A stretch of DNA of 64,000 bases from CAVSJA01 sp963728145 (GCA_963728145.1 CAVSJA010000007.1:558001-622000); one strand, 5' to 3'; numbered from the stretch's first letter, positions 24,910 through 34,022 are shown. Made by a program: numbers and translations. The notes: generated by a model not told the origin, from the letters alone.

Positions 24910-27363
24910 ATGAAAACAAGGATTACGATGCTGAGCTTTGCTGTTGCTGCAATGATTGGCATCTACATTAGCTGTAACCAGTCTCAAACGGACCAGACAA
25001 AAGGAATAGCAAGTGCTGGGGATGGTATGGACCGCTCCATACTTCCGATTAAAGAACCAGATATACCTTTTGACACAACATTGGATGCCCGTAATGCAAA
25101 AGCACCTCCACGTTTTGAAGTAAAAGCACCTGCGAAGGCGCCGAATGTTGTAATTGTTTTGATCGATGATGAAGGCTTCGGACAGTCCAGCGCATTTGGT
25201 GGCCCCGTTTATGAACCAACTGTTGAAAAACTTGCGAAAAATGGATTAAAATATAATCGCTTTCACACTACAGCCCTTTGTTCTCCAACAAGGGTTGCTT
25301 TACTTACTGGAAGAAACCATCATTTGAATAATGCAGGTGCCATCATGGAAATTGCAACCGGGTTTCCGGGCAATACTGGTGTCCGTCCCAATAGCGTTGC
25401 TCCACTTGCACAAATGTTGAGATTAAATGGTTACAGTACGGCAGCTTTTGGGAAATATCATGAAACTGCTCCATGGGAAGTTTCTGTCTCCGGTCCATAT
25501 GATCGATGGCCGACAAGTTCCGGATTTGATAAATTTTATGGATTCATTGGGGGTGAAACCAACCAGTGGGCTCCTGCTATTTATGATGGCACAGTAAGAG
25601 TGGAACCTCCGCATGATCCCAATTATCATTTTACAACGGATATGACCAACCAGGCGATCAATTGGGCTAGTGCACAGCAATCTCTTACGCCCGATAAACC
25701 ATTCTATATTTATTTTGCGCCAGGGGCGACGCATGCACCGCATCACGTCCCTAAGGAATGGATCGAAAAATATAAAGGGAAATTTGACCAGGGTTGGGAT
25801 AAGCTCAGGGAAGAAACTTTTGCAAGGCAAAAGGCATTGGGTGTAGTTCCTCAGAATGCAATACTCACAGCCCGTCCTAAAGAAATTCCAGCATGGGACG
25901 ACCAGACTCCTGAACAAAAAAAGCTGTTTGCAAAACAAATGGAAACCTTTGCCGGTTTTGCCGAGCATACCGATCATGAAATAGGAAGGTTGGTACAGTC
26001 GTTGGAAGAAATGGGAGAGCTCGATAATACTATATTCTTTTATATTATTGGAGATAATGGTGCAAGTGCCGAAGGAGGACCCGAAGGTACATACAATGAA
26101 ATGATGGCGTTGAATGGTATTATTGGAAACGCTTCGCAAATGATGAATCATGTTGGTGATTGGGGCAGTCCTAATACATTTCCTCATTACGCTATCGGCT
26201 GGGCACATGCGGGAAATACGCCTTTCCAGTGGACAAAACAAGTTGCATCACATTTTGGGGGTACACGTAATGGAATGGTTGTTCATTGGCCCAATGGTAT
26301 TAAAGCAAAAGCTGAGGTAAGATCACAATTCACACATGTAACGGATATTGCACCTACTGTCATGGAAGCTGCGGGTTTACCCTTCCCCAAATCGGTAAAT
26401 GGTACGGAGCAAACACCCTTCAGTGGTGTATCCTTTATGTTTTCATTTGATGACGCAAAAGCAGCCGACAGGCATACCACTCAATATTTCGAAATGTTCG
26501 GCAACAGGGGAATTTATCACAATGGCTGGGTAGCCTGTACCCGCCACTCAATTCCCTGGCTAATGGTTCCGCTTCCTCCAATTTCTGAGGATGTTTGGGA
26601 ATTATATAATATAGATGAAGACTTTACAGAAGCGAATGATCTTGCGGCAAAGAATCCCGAAAAGTTGAAAGAGCTACAGGAGGTATTTAAAAAAGAAGCC
26701 ACAAAAAATCGTGTATTCCCAATTGATGACCGAAGGTCTGAACGGTTCAATGCCACAATTGCTGGTCGACCTGACCTCATGGGCCCACGTACTTCCTTAA
26801 CTGTCTATGAGGGCATGACTGGAATTTCTGAAAACGCATTTATGAATGTTAAGGGCCGCAAATACACCATCACCGCTGATGTTGAATTAAAAGATGGCAA
26901 TACCAATGGTGTTATTATTGCGCAGGCGGGTCGGTTTGGCGGATGGGTTTTATACATGAAAGGAGGAAAACCACACCATGAATATAATTTCTTTGGAATT
27001 GAATGGACAAATATCGGATCAGCAAAAGCATTGGGAGCAGGACGACATACAATAAAATATGAGTTCGACCCGGATTCTCAAAAACCAGCTGCTGGTGGCA
27101 AATGCATTTTGTACGTGGATGATCAGAAAGTTGCTGAAGGACAAATTCCCAAAACTGTTCCTTTCGCATTTTCGGGGGATGAAGGTGTAGATGTAGGAAT
27201 GGATAATGAGACCAATGTTTCCAAAGACTATAAAGAAAGAGATAATAAGTTTACCGGGAAGATCCGTAAAATAACTATTGCGATGATTCCGCCTAAACTG
27301 ACAGCCAAAAACAATGAAGAAATCAAAGAGGCCGAAAGAATAATTGCTTTGAAAAAAAATTGA
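24910..27363 (+). CDS. Lipid-anchored arylsulfatase (type I, Cys-type)
   Basis: 817 residues. A lipobox-like N-terminus (MIGIYISC, Cys 22) suggests lipidation. The sulfatase core has metal-binding Asp 86/87 (VLIDDEGFG), the formylglycine motif C-S-P-T-R at 124-128 followed by LLTGR, GDNG around residue 378, and a conserved HxxR region. From about residue 635 a beta-rich C-terminal domain (FMNVKGRKYTITADVELKDG, GGWVLYMKGGKPHHEYNF) resembles a ConA/LamG-like module, as in longer AtsA-type sulfatases. It releases sulfate from sulfate esters after Cys 124 is converted to formylglycine. No maturase gene is in the window. Confidence 0.93.
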   Translation: MKTRITMLSFAVAAMIGIYISCNQSQTDQTKGIASAGDGMDRSILPIKEPDIPFDTTLDARNAKAPPRFEVKAPAKAPNVVIVLIDDEGFGQSSAFGGPVYEPTVEKLAKNGLKYNRFHTTALCSPTRVALLTGRNHHLNNAGAIMEIATGFPGNTGVRPNSVAPLAQMLRLNGYSTAAFGKYHETAPWEVSVSGPYDRWPTSSGFDKFYGFIGGETNQWAPAIYDGTVRVEPPHDPNYHFTTDMTNQAINWASAQQSLTPDKPFYIYFAPGATHAPHHVPKEWIEKYKGKFDQGWDKLREETFARQKALGVVPQNAILTARPKEIPAWDDQTPEQKKLFAKQMETFAGFAEHTDHEIGRLVQSLEEMGELDNTIFFYIIGDNGASAEGGPEGTYNEMMALNGIIGNASQMMNHVGDWGSPNTFPHYAIGWAHAGNTPFQWTKQVASHFGGTRNGMVVHWPNGIKAKAEVRSQFTHVTDIAPTVMEAAGLPFPKSVNGTEQTPFSGVSFMFSFDDAKAADRHTTQYFEMFGNRGIYHNGWVACTRHSIPWLMVPLPPISEDVWELYNIDEDFTEANDLAAKNPEKLKELQEVFKKEATKNRVFPIDDRRSERFNATIAGRPDLMGPRTSLTVYEGMTGISENAFMNVKGRKYTITADVELKDGNTNGVIIAQAGRFGGWVLYMKGGKPHHEYNFFGIEWTNIGSAKALGAGRHTIKYEFDPDSQKPAAGGKCILYVDDQKVAEGQIPKTVPFAFSGDEGVDVGMDNETNVSKDYKERDNKFTGKIRKITIAMIPPKLTAKNNEEIKEAERIIALKKN

Positions 27364-27414
27364 TCATTACCCAGTGCAGGCGATTGAACTCAAAAATTGA
27401 TTAACCTTGAAAAA

Positions 27415-27449
27415 AGCCGCATTGTACATTTATGAATTGCAGTGCGGCT
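27415..27449 (+). terminator. Hairpin behind the sulfatase gene
   Basis: AGCCGCATTG (27415-27424) pairs with CAGTGCGGCT (27440-27449) with one G-T pair. The following sequence is A-rich rather than T-rich on the plus strand, so efficient intrinsic termination is uncertain. Confidence 0.4.
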
Positions 27450-27476
27450 ATAAAAAAGTTTATCAGTTAATACTAT

Positions 27477-27854
27477 ATGCAAACTATCATGGACAAGATT
27501 CAAACATACCGGCAACCTTTAATTACTCTTAACGGAATCATTCTTGGTTTTGCGCTGAATGTTGCCGCCATGTGGGTTCCCAAGTCATTTCAATCACCCT
27601 ATTTTGCTGAAATTTTGCTGGCAATTGGCACAATAGTACATATTCCCTTATACATTATAGTTATCTATCGTGTTTTGAATATGAAATATCCTAAAGAAAA
27701 TGCAGAGGCATACTACAGGACGACCTTGATCTTGTTCATAATCGGCGTTTCCATCTTTTATATCATAATAATCGGAATGATGATCGAAAGTTATTTAGTA
27801 AACAGGATTTTTAGTCAAGTTTTTTCTAAACTCACCAACTATTTGCTAATGTAG
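27477..27854 (+). CDS. Small inner-membrane protein of unknown function
   Basis: 125 residues with three hydrophobic helices (LNGIILGFALNVAAMWV, ILLAIGTIVHIPLYIIVIYR, LILFIIGVSIFYIIIIGMMI) and a short basic loop. No family motif is recognised. It ends 27 bases before the preferred start of the PAP2-barrel gene, so the two are likely co-transcribed. Confidence 0.65.
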   Translation: MQTIMDKIQTYRQPLITLNGIILGFALNVAAMWVPKSFQSPYFAEILLAIGTIVHIPLYIIVIYRVLNMKYPKENAEAYYRTTLILFIIGVSIFYIIIIGMMIESYLVNRIFSQVFSKLTNYLLM

Positions 27855-27880
27855 TGTTCTGCAAATTCAAAATCGGTTTT

Positions 27881-29260
27881 ATGAAAGACGTATGTCTTTT
27901 TTTCCTGTACTTTTTCGGTTTTGCAAATCTTCAATCCTTAGCTCAGGAAAACAATATGTTCTACGAGCTTAATGATTCACTGCCGCAACAAAAATGGTAC
28001 AATTCTAAAGCGGTACGAATATCGATTGCGCCAGCGGCATTTTTTACTGCAAGTGCATTAACATGGTCTAAGCGCGATGGGATTCGTGAAACCCGAAACC
28101 GGTACATACCTGATTTCGAAAAACATTTTGATGATTACACTAAGTTCCTGCCGGCTGCTGCCGTATATGGATTAAATGCAGCAGGAGTGAAAGGAAAGCA
28201 TTCAGTACAAAGAGCCACGATATCGTATGGATTTTCAATGGCCATTATGGGAATTTTAGTAAATGGGCTGAAGTATACTACAAAAGTGGAGCGACCAGAT
28301 GGTTCTGCTAATAATTCTTTTCCTTCTGGTCATACGGCCAGCGCCTTTACTAATGCAACTTTCTTACACAAAGAATATGGACAGTACAGGTCTGGTTTGT
28401 ACAGCGTCGGCGGTTTTGCCACAGCCGTAGCCACTGGATTTGGTCGGGTATTGAATAACAGGCACTGGATATCTGATGTATTAGTCGGCGCCGGTATTGG
28501 TATCCTGTCAACAGAACTAGGTTATTTAATTGCAGATAAGATTTATAAAGAAAAAGGTTTCAATCCGCCATTGGCGGATCCTTCGGGCAAACCCGTTAGT
28601 GGCAGACCTTCCTTCCTGGAAATTAAATTCGGTTATGCCGATGCCGTTAGCAAGGATTTGACGGACAAGAGTACTAAGGTAAAAGCTGAAAATGGATTTA
28701 ACCTTGGTTTTGAAGGAGCCTGGTTTTTTCATCAAAATATAGGTGTCGGTGGTGAATGGTCATTTGTCAGCTTTCCAATGAGTTCTAACTTCACCATTGA
28801 CGACCCTGACTTTGCCACAGTTACGGAAGACGTTTATACTGAACCGATGGGTTTGCGCAGCATTTATGCAGGACCATATTTTAGCCTCCCCTTACGAAAT
28901 AACTGGTTCATAACATCAAAAATCACCGGTGGAAGCGCCTCAGGTGCTCAGGGTGATGTCATCGCCCAGATCCGGGAAGAATTCGAAGACGAATTTGGAA
29001 CCACCGAAATACCTGTATTAAGATATGATCCAAAATCATCCTTCGGTTGGAAAACCGGAATTGGCGTTCAGAAAAGATTAAGCAGGAATGTTGCACTTAA
29101 AGTATATGCTGACTATAATTATACAAAGCAGGACTTTGAAGTATTGGAATTAACTTCTATCGATAATCTGGGCAATTATGCATACACTTCACTGGGGGTA
29201 GACAAGGTAAATTTTAATTACATCGCTGTTGGTTTGGCCGTGACCGCTTTCTTATGGTAA
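27881..29260 (+). CDS. PAP2 phosphatase fused to an outer-membrane beta-barrel domain
   Basis: 459 residues from the ATG at 27881, chosen because it gives a compact signal peptide (MKDVCLFFLYFFGFANLQSL AQ). Residues about 40-222 form the PAP2 core with all three motifs: K131-x6-R138-P139, P-S-G-H at 148-151, and R189-x5-H195-x3-D199. The enzyme should dephosphorylate a lipid phosphate or pyrophosphate (undecaprenyl pyrophosphate or lipid A type). Residues about 245-459 switch to amphipathic strands (EIKFGYADAVSKDL, VGGEWSFVSFPM, SIYAGPYFSLPL, FGWKTGIGVQKRLS, NFNYIAVGLAVTAFLW), a beta-barrel-like domain ending in an aromatic. The two parts imply different membranes (see findings). It lies immediately upstream of the carbonic anhydrase. 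Confidence 0.85.
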   Translation: MKDVCLFFLYFFGFANLQSLAQENNMFYELNDSLPQQKWYNSKAVRISIAPAAFFTASALTWSKRDGIRETRNRYIPDFEKHFDDYTKFLPAAAVYGLNAAGVKGKHSVQRATISYGFSMAIMGILVNGLKYTTKVERPDGSANNSFPSGHTASAFTNATFLHKEYGQYRSGLYSVGGFATAVATGFGRVLNNRHWISDVLVGAGIGILSTELGYLIADKIYKEKGFNPPLADPSGKPVSGRPSFLEIKFGYADAVSKDLTDKSTKVKAENGFNLGFEGAWFFHQNIGVGGEWSFVSFPMSSNFTIDDPDFATVTEDVYTEPMGLRSIYAGPYFSLPLRNNWFITSKITGGSASGAQGDVIAQIREEFEDEFGTTEIPVLRYDPKSSFGWKTGIGVQKRLSRNVALKVYADYNYTKQDFEVLELTSIDNLGNYAYTSLGVDKVNFNYIAVGLAVTAFLW

Positions 29261-29279
29261 TTGCTAATTTCTATGTGAC

Positions 29280-30059
29280 ATGAACTATAAACGACTAACA
29301 ATTATGCGGAACCTTTATCGAATGCTGCTATGGTTTGTTGCACTGGGTGTATTTGCAAGCTGCCAAAACAATGCTTCCGATAATCAACAAACAAGCTCTC
29401 CACCTGATTCAGCCAACACAGTTACTAAACCATTAAGAGAGAAAGTTTTGAAGGCTGAAGAACAAAAAGCATTGACACCAGATACTGTCATTCAACTCTT
29501 GAAAGCAGGTAACCTGCGATTTCAGGCCAATGATATTACTTCCAGGGATCATTCAGCAATGGTAAGAGATGCAACTGCAGGGCAATATCCAAAAGCGATA
29601 GTTCTTTCCTGTGTTGACAGCCGCATCCCGGTTGAAGATGTATTTGACAGGGGTATCGGTGATATTTTCGTGGCAAGGGTTGCCGGAAATTTTGTTAACG
29701 AAGACATACTGGGCAGTATGGAATTTGCTTGCAAAGTATCCGGCTCCAAGTTGGTATTGGTTCTGGGACATGAGGCCTGCGGCGCTATCAAAGCGGCTAT
29801 TGATGACGTGAAACTGGGCAATATCACGGCAATGGTTTCTAAAATAACTCCCGCTGTTTTCCAATCAAAGGAGTTTTCGGGAGAGAAATCGTCTAAAAAC
29901 GAAGCCTTTGTTGAAATGGTCGCGATAAAAAATGTGGTCAATACAATTGAAGTGATCAAAGCAAAAAGCCCGATCCTTAAGGAAATGGCTGATAAAGGAG
30001 AAATAAAGATTATAGGTGCGTATTACGACCTGCATACCGGGGAGGTGAAATTTCTCTGA
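29280..30059 (+). CDS. Beta-class carbonic anhydrase, predicted lipoprotein
   Basis: 259 residues. The N-terminus has a basic stretch, a hydrophobic segment and the lipobox GVFASC (Cys 28); a second possible start is the ATG at 29304. A Gln/Ser/Thr-rich linker leads to the beta-carbonic anhydrase domain from about residue 65: Cys 111 with the Asp-Arg dyad (SCVDSR), VARVAGNF, and His 164 / Cys 167 (GHEACGAI), the complete zinc set. It hydrates CO2 to bicarbonate in the periplasm rather than the cytoplasm. It follows the PAP2-barrel gene by 19 bases. Confidence 0.93.
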   Translation: MNYKRLTIMRNLYRMLLWFVALGVFASCQNNASDNQQTSSPPDSANTVTKPLREKVLKAEEQKALTPDTVIQLLKAGNLRFQANDITSRDHSAMVRDATAGQYPKAIVLSCVDSRIPVEDVFDRGIGDIFVARVAGNFVNEDILGSMEFACKVSGSKLVLVLGHEACGAIKAAIDDVKLGNITAMVSKITPAVFQSKEFSGEKSSKNEAFVEMVAIKNVVNTIEVIKAKSPILKEMADKGEIKIIGAYYDLHTGEVKFL

Positions 30060-30218
30060 TTGGGCCAATGCTTGGCGTTTGCCTTGGCCTCAATTTTGAA
30101 GTGAATGTGTGAAAAGGATTCGGAGTATCTTGTGTTGTTAACGGCCCTTGTGATGACATCGTCAAAATGCTAAGACTTATCGAATCCTTGCTATTCTAAA
30201 ACTTCTAAACCCTGTTCT

Positions 30219-30632
30219 ATGACTAAGAGCGCCATCATGATCCCAGTTTGTTTTGTGGCTTTTTTGTTCACGGCCTGTGCAAAAAAATTCTCATTTTCAA
30301 GTTCGGAGATTGTGCCCGGAGCCAGAGGAAAGGTGGCTGTAAAACAAGACAACAACAATAATTACATCATCAATGTAAAGACGGTCCATCTCACCCCGGC
30401 AAAGAATTTAACACCTGCAAAAGCTGCCTACGTAGTTTGGATGGAAGGAGAGGATAACAGTCTGAAGAAGCTGGGACAGCTTAAGCCTTCGAACACTATA
30501 ATATCCAAGACCCAAAAAGGAGAATTAAAAGCTACGACTACTTCCAAACCAAAGAAGATTTTCATCACTGCTGAAGATGATATAAATACTGAGTATCCTT
30601 CAAGCACCATGGTATTAACTGCCAGCAATTAG
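30219..30632 (+). CDS. Small lipoprotein of unknown function
   Basis: 137 residues with a clear type II signal peptide (IPVCFVAFLFTAC, Cys 20) and a beta-rich domain (GARGKVAVKQDNNNNYIINV, YVVWMEGEDNSLKKLGQL, KKIFITAEDD). The layout resembles small Bacteroidota lipoproteins with an anti-sigma- or fasciclin-unrelated beta-sandwich, but I cannot name a family. It ends 18 bases from the stop of the convergent barrel gene. Confidence 0.65.
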   Translation: MTKSAIMIPVCFVAFLFTACAKKFSFSSSEIVPGARGKVAVKQDNNNNYIINVKTVHLTPAKNLTPAKAAYVVWMEGEDNSLKKLGQLKPSNTIISKTQKGELKATTTSKPKKIFITAEDDINTEYPSSTMVLTASN

Positions 30633-30650
30633 CTTGACAGCTGATAAAGG

Positions 30651-31235
30651 TCAAAATCTGTACAGGAGGCCCAATGTAACGAAATTGTACCCGGTCAACT
30701 TATCTGATTGAGGAAATCCGGGTGGTGGACCATCGGCAACTAGCATCCAGCCCGTTTCCAGGTAAGGAACCAGATGATCGTTCACCTTGTATCTTAATCC
30801 AATTAAAGGCATCATTGTGAAACTTACATTATTGATTTGCTTATCATCAATACTGGTTGCTGAACTATTATAGGAAACTGAAAAGAAAGATATTCCTATT
30901 CCCCCGGCTACATAAGGTCTTAAATTTCCTTTCTTGTTCAATTCATATTCGGCGTTGAAAACAACAGGAGCTACAGAGATTTTTGCGCCATGATAATCGT
31001 CATTTGGGTCTTTATCCTTTGAGAATCGCGCATATTGAGTCACTGCGCCCACGGCCAGGCCTGACTTGAATCTATACTTTCCAGTAAGATTAAATATTAC
31101 AACTCCCGTTTCTACAACTTCGCCATAGCCCGTCATCGGAAAACTTGGACCGGCACCAACAGAAACTTCCCATTGAGAAAAAGATCTGGCGGATATGCAT
31201 ACTAAAGTCAGTAATAGAATTATTCTGGAATTCAT
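30651..31235 (-). CDS. Outer-membrane beta-barrel protein (porin-like, small)
   Basis: 194 residues with signal peptide MNSRIILLLTLVCISARSFS. The strands are typical of an 8-stranded barrel (WEVSVGAGPSFPMTGYG, LRPYVAGGIGISFFSVSYNS, VSFTMMPLIGLRYKVNDHLV, FVTLGLLYRF) and end in Phe. No specific function can be given. Confidence 0.78.
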   Translation of the reverse strand: MNSRIILLLTLVCISARSFSQWEVSVGAGPSFPMTGYGEVVETGVVIFNLTGKYRFKSGLAVGAVTQYARFSKDKDPNDDYHGAKISVAPVVFNAEYELNKKGNLRPYVAGGIGISFFSVSYNSSATSIDDKQINNVSFTMMPLIGLRYKVNDHLVPYLETGWMLVADGPPPGFPQSDKLTGYNFVTLGLLYRF

Positions 31236-31580
31236 AGCCTAAACTTTACGTGGATTATGGAAACAAGTACATATCATCTATAGACAATTCTCAGATCGCA
31301 AATAGCTATGGTAAGCTTACGGATCGGTTATGGATTGAATAAGACTTGCACAATTTCCAAAAATATATCTCAATCCTGAAATTATTGGCAAGTGGTTTCT
31401 ATGAATGGAAAGGGTATTGATTAAATTCTTTCGGGCTGGTATTTGTTTTTTTGTTTAGATTCGCGGCCAGTTTCCATCAATTTACCTATCGACAAAGCTT
31501 TCCCCCGGAAACTATTCGCCTTTAAGTACTGGTATCCCTCCTCAGTGGTTCATTAGTTTCAAGCATCAAAAATCTTGAGT
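31236..31580. other. Divergent intergenic region without a recognised element
   Basis: About 345 bases lie between the divergent barrel gene (minus) and the DUF481 gene (plus). It should hold both promoters, but no sequence close to TTG-N19-TAnnTTTG could be placed with confidence, and there is no gene remnant. Confidence 0.4.
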
Positions 31581-32603
31581 ATGAGAGTACTTAAAATGCT
31601 ATCAGTAATTCTGCTGATTGTCCCAATAACAAATTGGGCACAAACTGATTCACTGATATTGAAGAACAACAATGTAATCGTCGGCGAAATTAAATCGATG
31701 TCTAAAGGAGTAATGACAATTGAGACCGATTACTCGAAAAGCGATTTTGCAGTTGAGTGGTCGGGGATAAAGAAAATCTATTCCAAACAAAATTTTATAA
31801 TCACGCTGGACAACCGTGACAGGCATAGCGGTTCAATTCAATCAGGTGATCAGGAAAATAAAATCATTATCACCACGATTGAAGGCACCACCGTGGAAAC
31901 GACATTGGCTGATATTGTTTATCTCAAAGGCGTCAAATCAAGTTTCTGGAGCAGAGCTTATGGAAGTATAGATCTTGGGATCAACCTGACAAAGGCCAAT
32001 AATTTAAGACAATACAGTATGCGAAGTTCGCTTGGCTATTTAAGCAACAGGTGGCAGTTTGATGTCTATTATGATGATATCCGTTCAAGTCAGGATAGTG
32101 TTACTTCAACCAGGCGAACGGAAAGTGGGCTCTCTGCCAAATATCTTTTTGGTAAAGGATGGTTTGTCTTTGCCTCAGTTGATTTTCTCTCCAATACAGA
32201 GCAAGCCCTGGATTTGAGAACAACCGGCAAATTGGGAGCAGGAAATTTTGTATGGCAAACAAATAAGTCATATTGGGCTGCAAGCGGTGGCATTGCATCC
32301 AACAACGAAAGTTTTACAACGGAAAAGGAGAACCGGAATACCATGGAAGCCTTTATCGGATCGGAATTAAACCTTTTTGATATTGGTGACTTGAGTTTAT
32401 TTAATACTATTTATGTATATCCCAGTCTTACCGAATCTGGCCGTATGCGTGCCGACATTATATTAAATGTTTCATATGATTTTCCGTTGGATTTTTATCT
32501 CAAATTAGGCACTACAATTAACTATGATAATCGTCCCGCGATAGAAGGTAATGAAACTGATTATGTTATTAATTTTAGTGTGGGGTGGAAATTCAATAAA
32601 TGA
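31581..32603 (+). CDS. DUF481 outer-membrane beta-barrel protein
   Basis: 340 residues from the ATG at 31581 (an in-frame TTG two codons earlier is less likely). The signal peptide ends near NWAQ (about residue 21). The N-terminal 100 residues form a small beta domain (SLILKNNNVIVGEIKSMSKG) of the kind found in front of DUF481 barrels. From about residue 120 come alternating strands typical of DUF481 (WSRAYGSIDLGINLTKANN, YSMRSSLGYLSNRWQFDVYY, ESGLSAKYLFGKGWFVFASV), ending in VGWKFNK. The function is unknown. Confidence 0.82.
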   Translation: MRVLKMLSVILLIVPITNWAQTDSLILKNNNVIVGEIKSMSKGVMTIETDYSKSDFAVEWSGIKKIYSKQNFIITLDNRDRHSGSIQSGDQENKIIITTIEGTTVETTLADIVYLKGVKSSFWSRAYGSIDLGINLTKANNLRQYSMRSSLGYLSNRWQFDVYYDDIRSSQDSVTSTRRTESGLSAKYLFGKGWFVFASVDFLSNTEQALDLRTTGKLGAGNFVWQTNKSYWAASGGIASNNESFTTEKENRNTMEAFIGSELNLFDIGDLSLFNTIYVYPSLTESGRMRADIILNVSYDFPLDFYLKLGTTINYDNRPAIEGNETDYVINFSVGWKFNK

Positions 32604-32618
32604 TGTGCCGACATATTC

Positions 32619-32743
32619 AATTGTTTGATTGTTGGATGGTTTGATTGTTGGGTTTATTGTTGGCAAGATCATTAATGATAAAAAAATATGAAATCGATCA
32701 ACTTGTCAGTCCAACAATCAAACCATCCAACAATCAAACAATT
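32619..32743. terminator. Perfect 33-bp inverted repeat between convergent genes
   Basis: The arms at 32619-32651 and 32711-32743 are exact reverse complements, separated by 59 bases, and are built from the repeated unit TTTGATTGTTGG. The stop codons of both flanking genes abut it, so it can act as a bidirectional 3' end. The same unit recurs at 55767-55788, so this is a dispersed repeat family. Confidence 0.7.
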
Positions 32744-32744
32744 T

Positions 32745-34022
32745 CTATTTTAAATCAAACACCACTTTCGCATTATTCTGTTCATTCGAGGAAATGAATA
32801 CTTCATATCGCTTGGATCCTGCAGTTACGACCATTAAAGAAGTATTTGGTGGGATAGATCCCAGGTTATTTGCAACCATCACCAATTCATGATGAGGGCT
32901 TTCGGGATTAATGGCAATTTTGATCGTGACTGGCTTTTGCGACAATCTTGCGCGAGATAACACCATTACATTGTTATGGTAGATCGTGACCGTGTCTCCA
33001 TCGATCTCTCCGTTGTCATATAAGTTGATGATGATCTCTCCGGGATCTACTTCAATTTTTTTAACGATAGAATTCGTTCTGTTTGTTAATGGAGCCGGTG
33101 GCGGTGGTGGCCTGTACGCTGGTGCTTTTACAACCGGCAATGCAGGACTGTCGATCGGTTTTGCTTTTGCAAGATCTGGCTTTGGAGATGATGTACTCGT
33201 TTCAACTTTCTTATTCGGAGTTGTTTTAACCGTGTTATTTGCTGGCTTTGGAGATGGTTTTGGAGCCGGCTTCTTTACCACTGGAGCAGCAGCGACTGCT
33301 TTTTTCGGTGCTGGGTTTGTAGTCGTAGCATTTTTCTTTGGGGGAGGATTTTCTTTCTTTGTGATCGGTGGAGGAGGGGGCACGCATTCACGGAATGTAA
33401 TATCGTCAACTGCAAAATCATTTCCGCAACCACCGGGATTATGATTCACCATGGTAAGCGCAAGTGTATTGACACCTGCAGGTAGTGTAAACATCATACT
33501 ATACTTCGTCCACTGCGCACGGCCATAACGTTGAAGATCACCTGTGTTCATTTGTGAAACGACTGCGCCGGTCACCGATTCCAGTTTGATCGTAATATTC
33601 GGAAGGAGGGGGAAGGGACATTTTTCACTGGGCTTGCAAACATTTACCATCCAAACAGCAAATTCATATGTTTTGCCCGGGGTTAATCCTCTTGCCATTG
33701 TGCTGAAGAACTCTCCGGCGCGATAAGAAGCATTTACTAAAAGGAAATTTCCCAATTGATCACCAGCTGTATGATCTTCATCTAATGTTATCCAATCTCC
33801 CCGGAAACATTCACTGGTATATGGCGTATAAGTGAAGTGACCATCAGATGGACAGGTGTGTTCAACTCGCCGGTAAGAATAACCATTACTGACGTTCAAT
33901 TCCGATGCTTCGCCGCGCCCAAAATCAAGATTGACAGTTGGATCTTTAAGAATACAAGGTCCTGTCTGGGCATACAGCTGAAAACCGGGAGCTAATAATA
34001 ATATCAAGAACCACTTTTTCAA
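32745..34022 (-). CDS. Secreted protein with jelly-roll-like domain and Pro/Lys/Ala-rich linker
   Basis: 425 residues starting at a TTG (MKKWFLILLLAPGFQLYAQ signal peptide). Residues about 22-215 form a carbohydrate-binding-like beta domain with several Cys (CILKDPTVNLDFGRGEASEL, GLTPGKTYEFAVWMVNVCKP, GGCGNDFAVDDITFRECVPP). Residues about 216-320 are a low-complexity Pro/Lys/Ala/Thr linker. The C-terminal 100 residues form a second beta domain (LYDNGEIDGDTVTIYHNNVM, HHELVMVANNLGSIPPNTSL) seen at the end of several Bacteroidota surface proteins. A cell-surface role is likely and the ligand is unknown. Confidence 0.75.
   Translation of the reverse strand: MKKWFLILLLAPGFQLYAQTGPCILKDPTVNLDFGRGEASELNVSNGYSYRRVEHTCPSDGHFTYTPYTSECFRGDWITLDEDHTAGDQLGNFLLVNASYRAGEFFSTMARGLTPGKTYEFAVWMVNVCKPSEKCPFPLLPNITIKLESVTGAVVSQMNTGDLQRYGRAQWTKYSMMFTLPAGVNTLALTMVNHNPGGCGNDFAVDDITFRECVPPPPPITKKENPPPKKNATTTNPAPKKAVAAAPVVKKPAPKPSPKPANNTVKTTPNKKVETSTSSPKPDLAKAKPIDSPALPVVKAPAYRPPPPPAPLTNRTNSIVKKIEVDPGEIIINLYDNGEIDGDTVTIYHNNVMVLSRARLSQKPVTIKIAINPESPHHELVMVANNLGSIPPNTSLMVVTAGSKRYEVFISSNEQNNAKVVFDLK

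Noticed and set aside
25423..26241. 272-codon minus-strand frame
   Set aside because: It lies entirely inside the sulfatase gene, which has complete catalytic motifs; the antisense frame has no features.
19165..30059. Polysaccharide utilisation locus
   Set aside because: GH2 and sulfatase genes are present, but there is no SusC/SusD pair, hybrid two-component sensor or ECF sigma/anti-sigma pair in the window.
32986..33444. 152-codon plus-strand Gly/Phe-rich frame
   Set aside because: It is the complement of the Pro/Lys-rich linker of the surface protein at 32745-34022. The composition is a mirror effect of the repeats.
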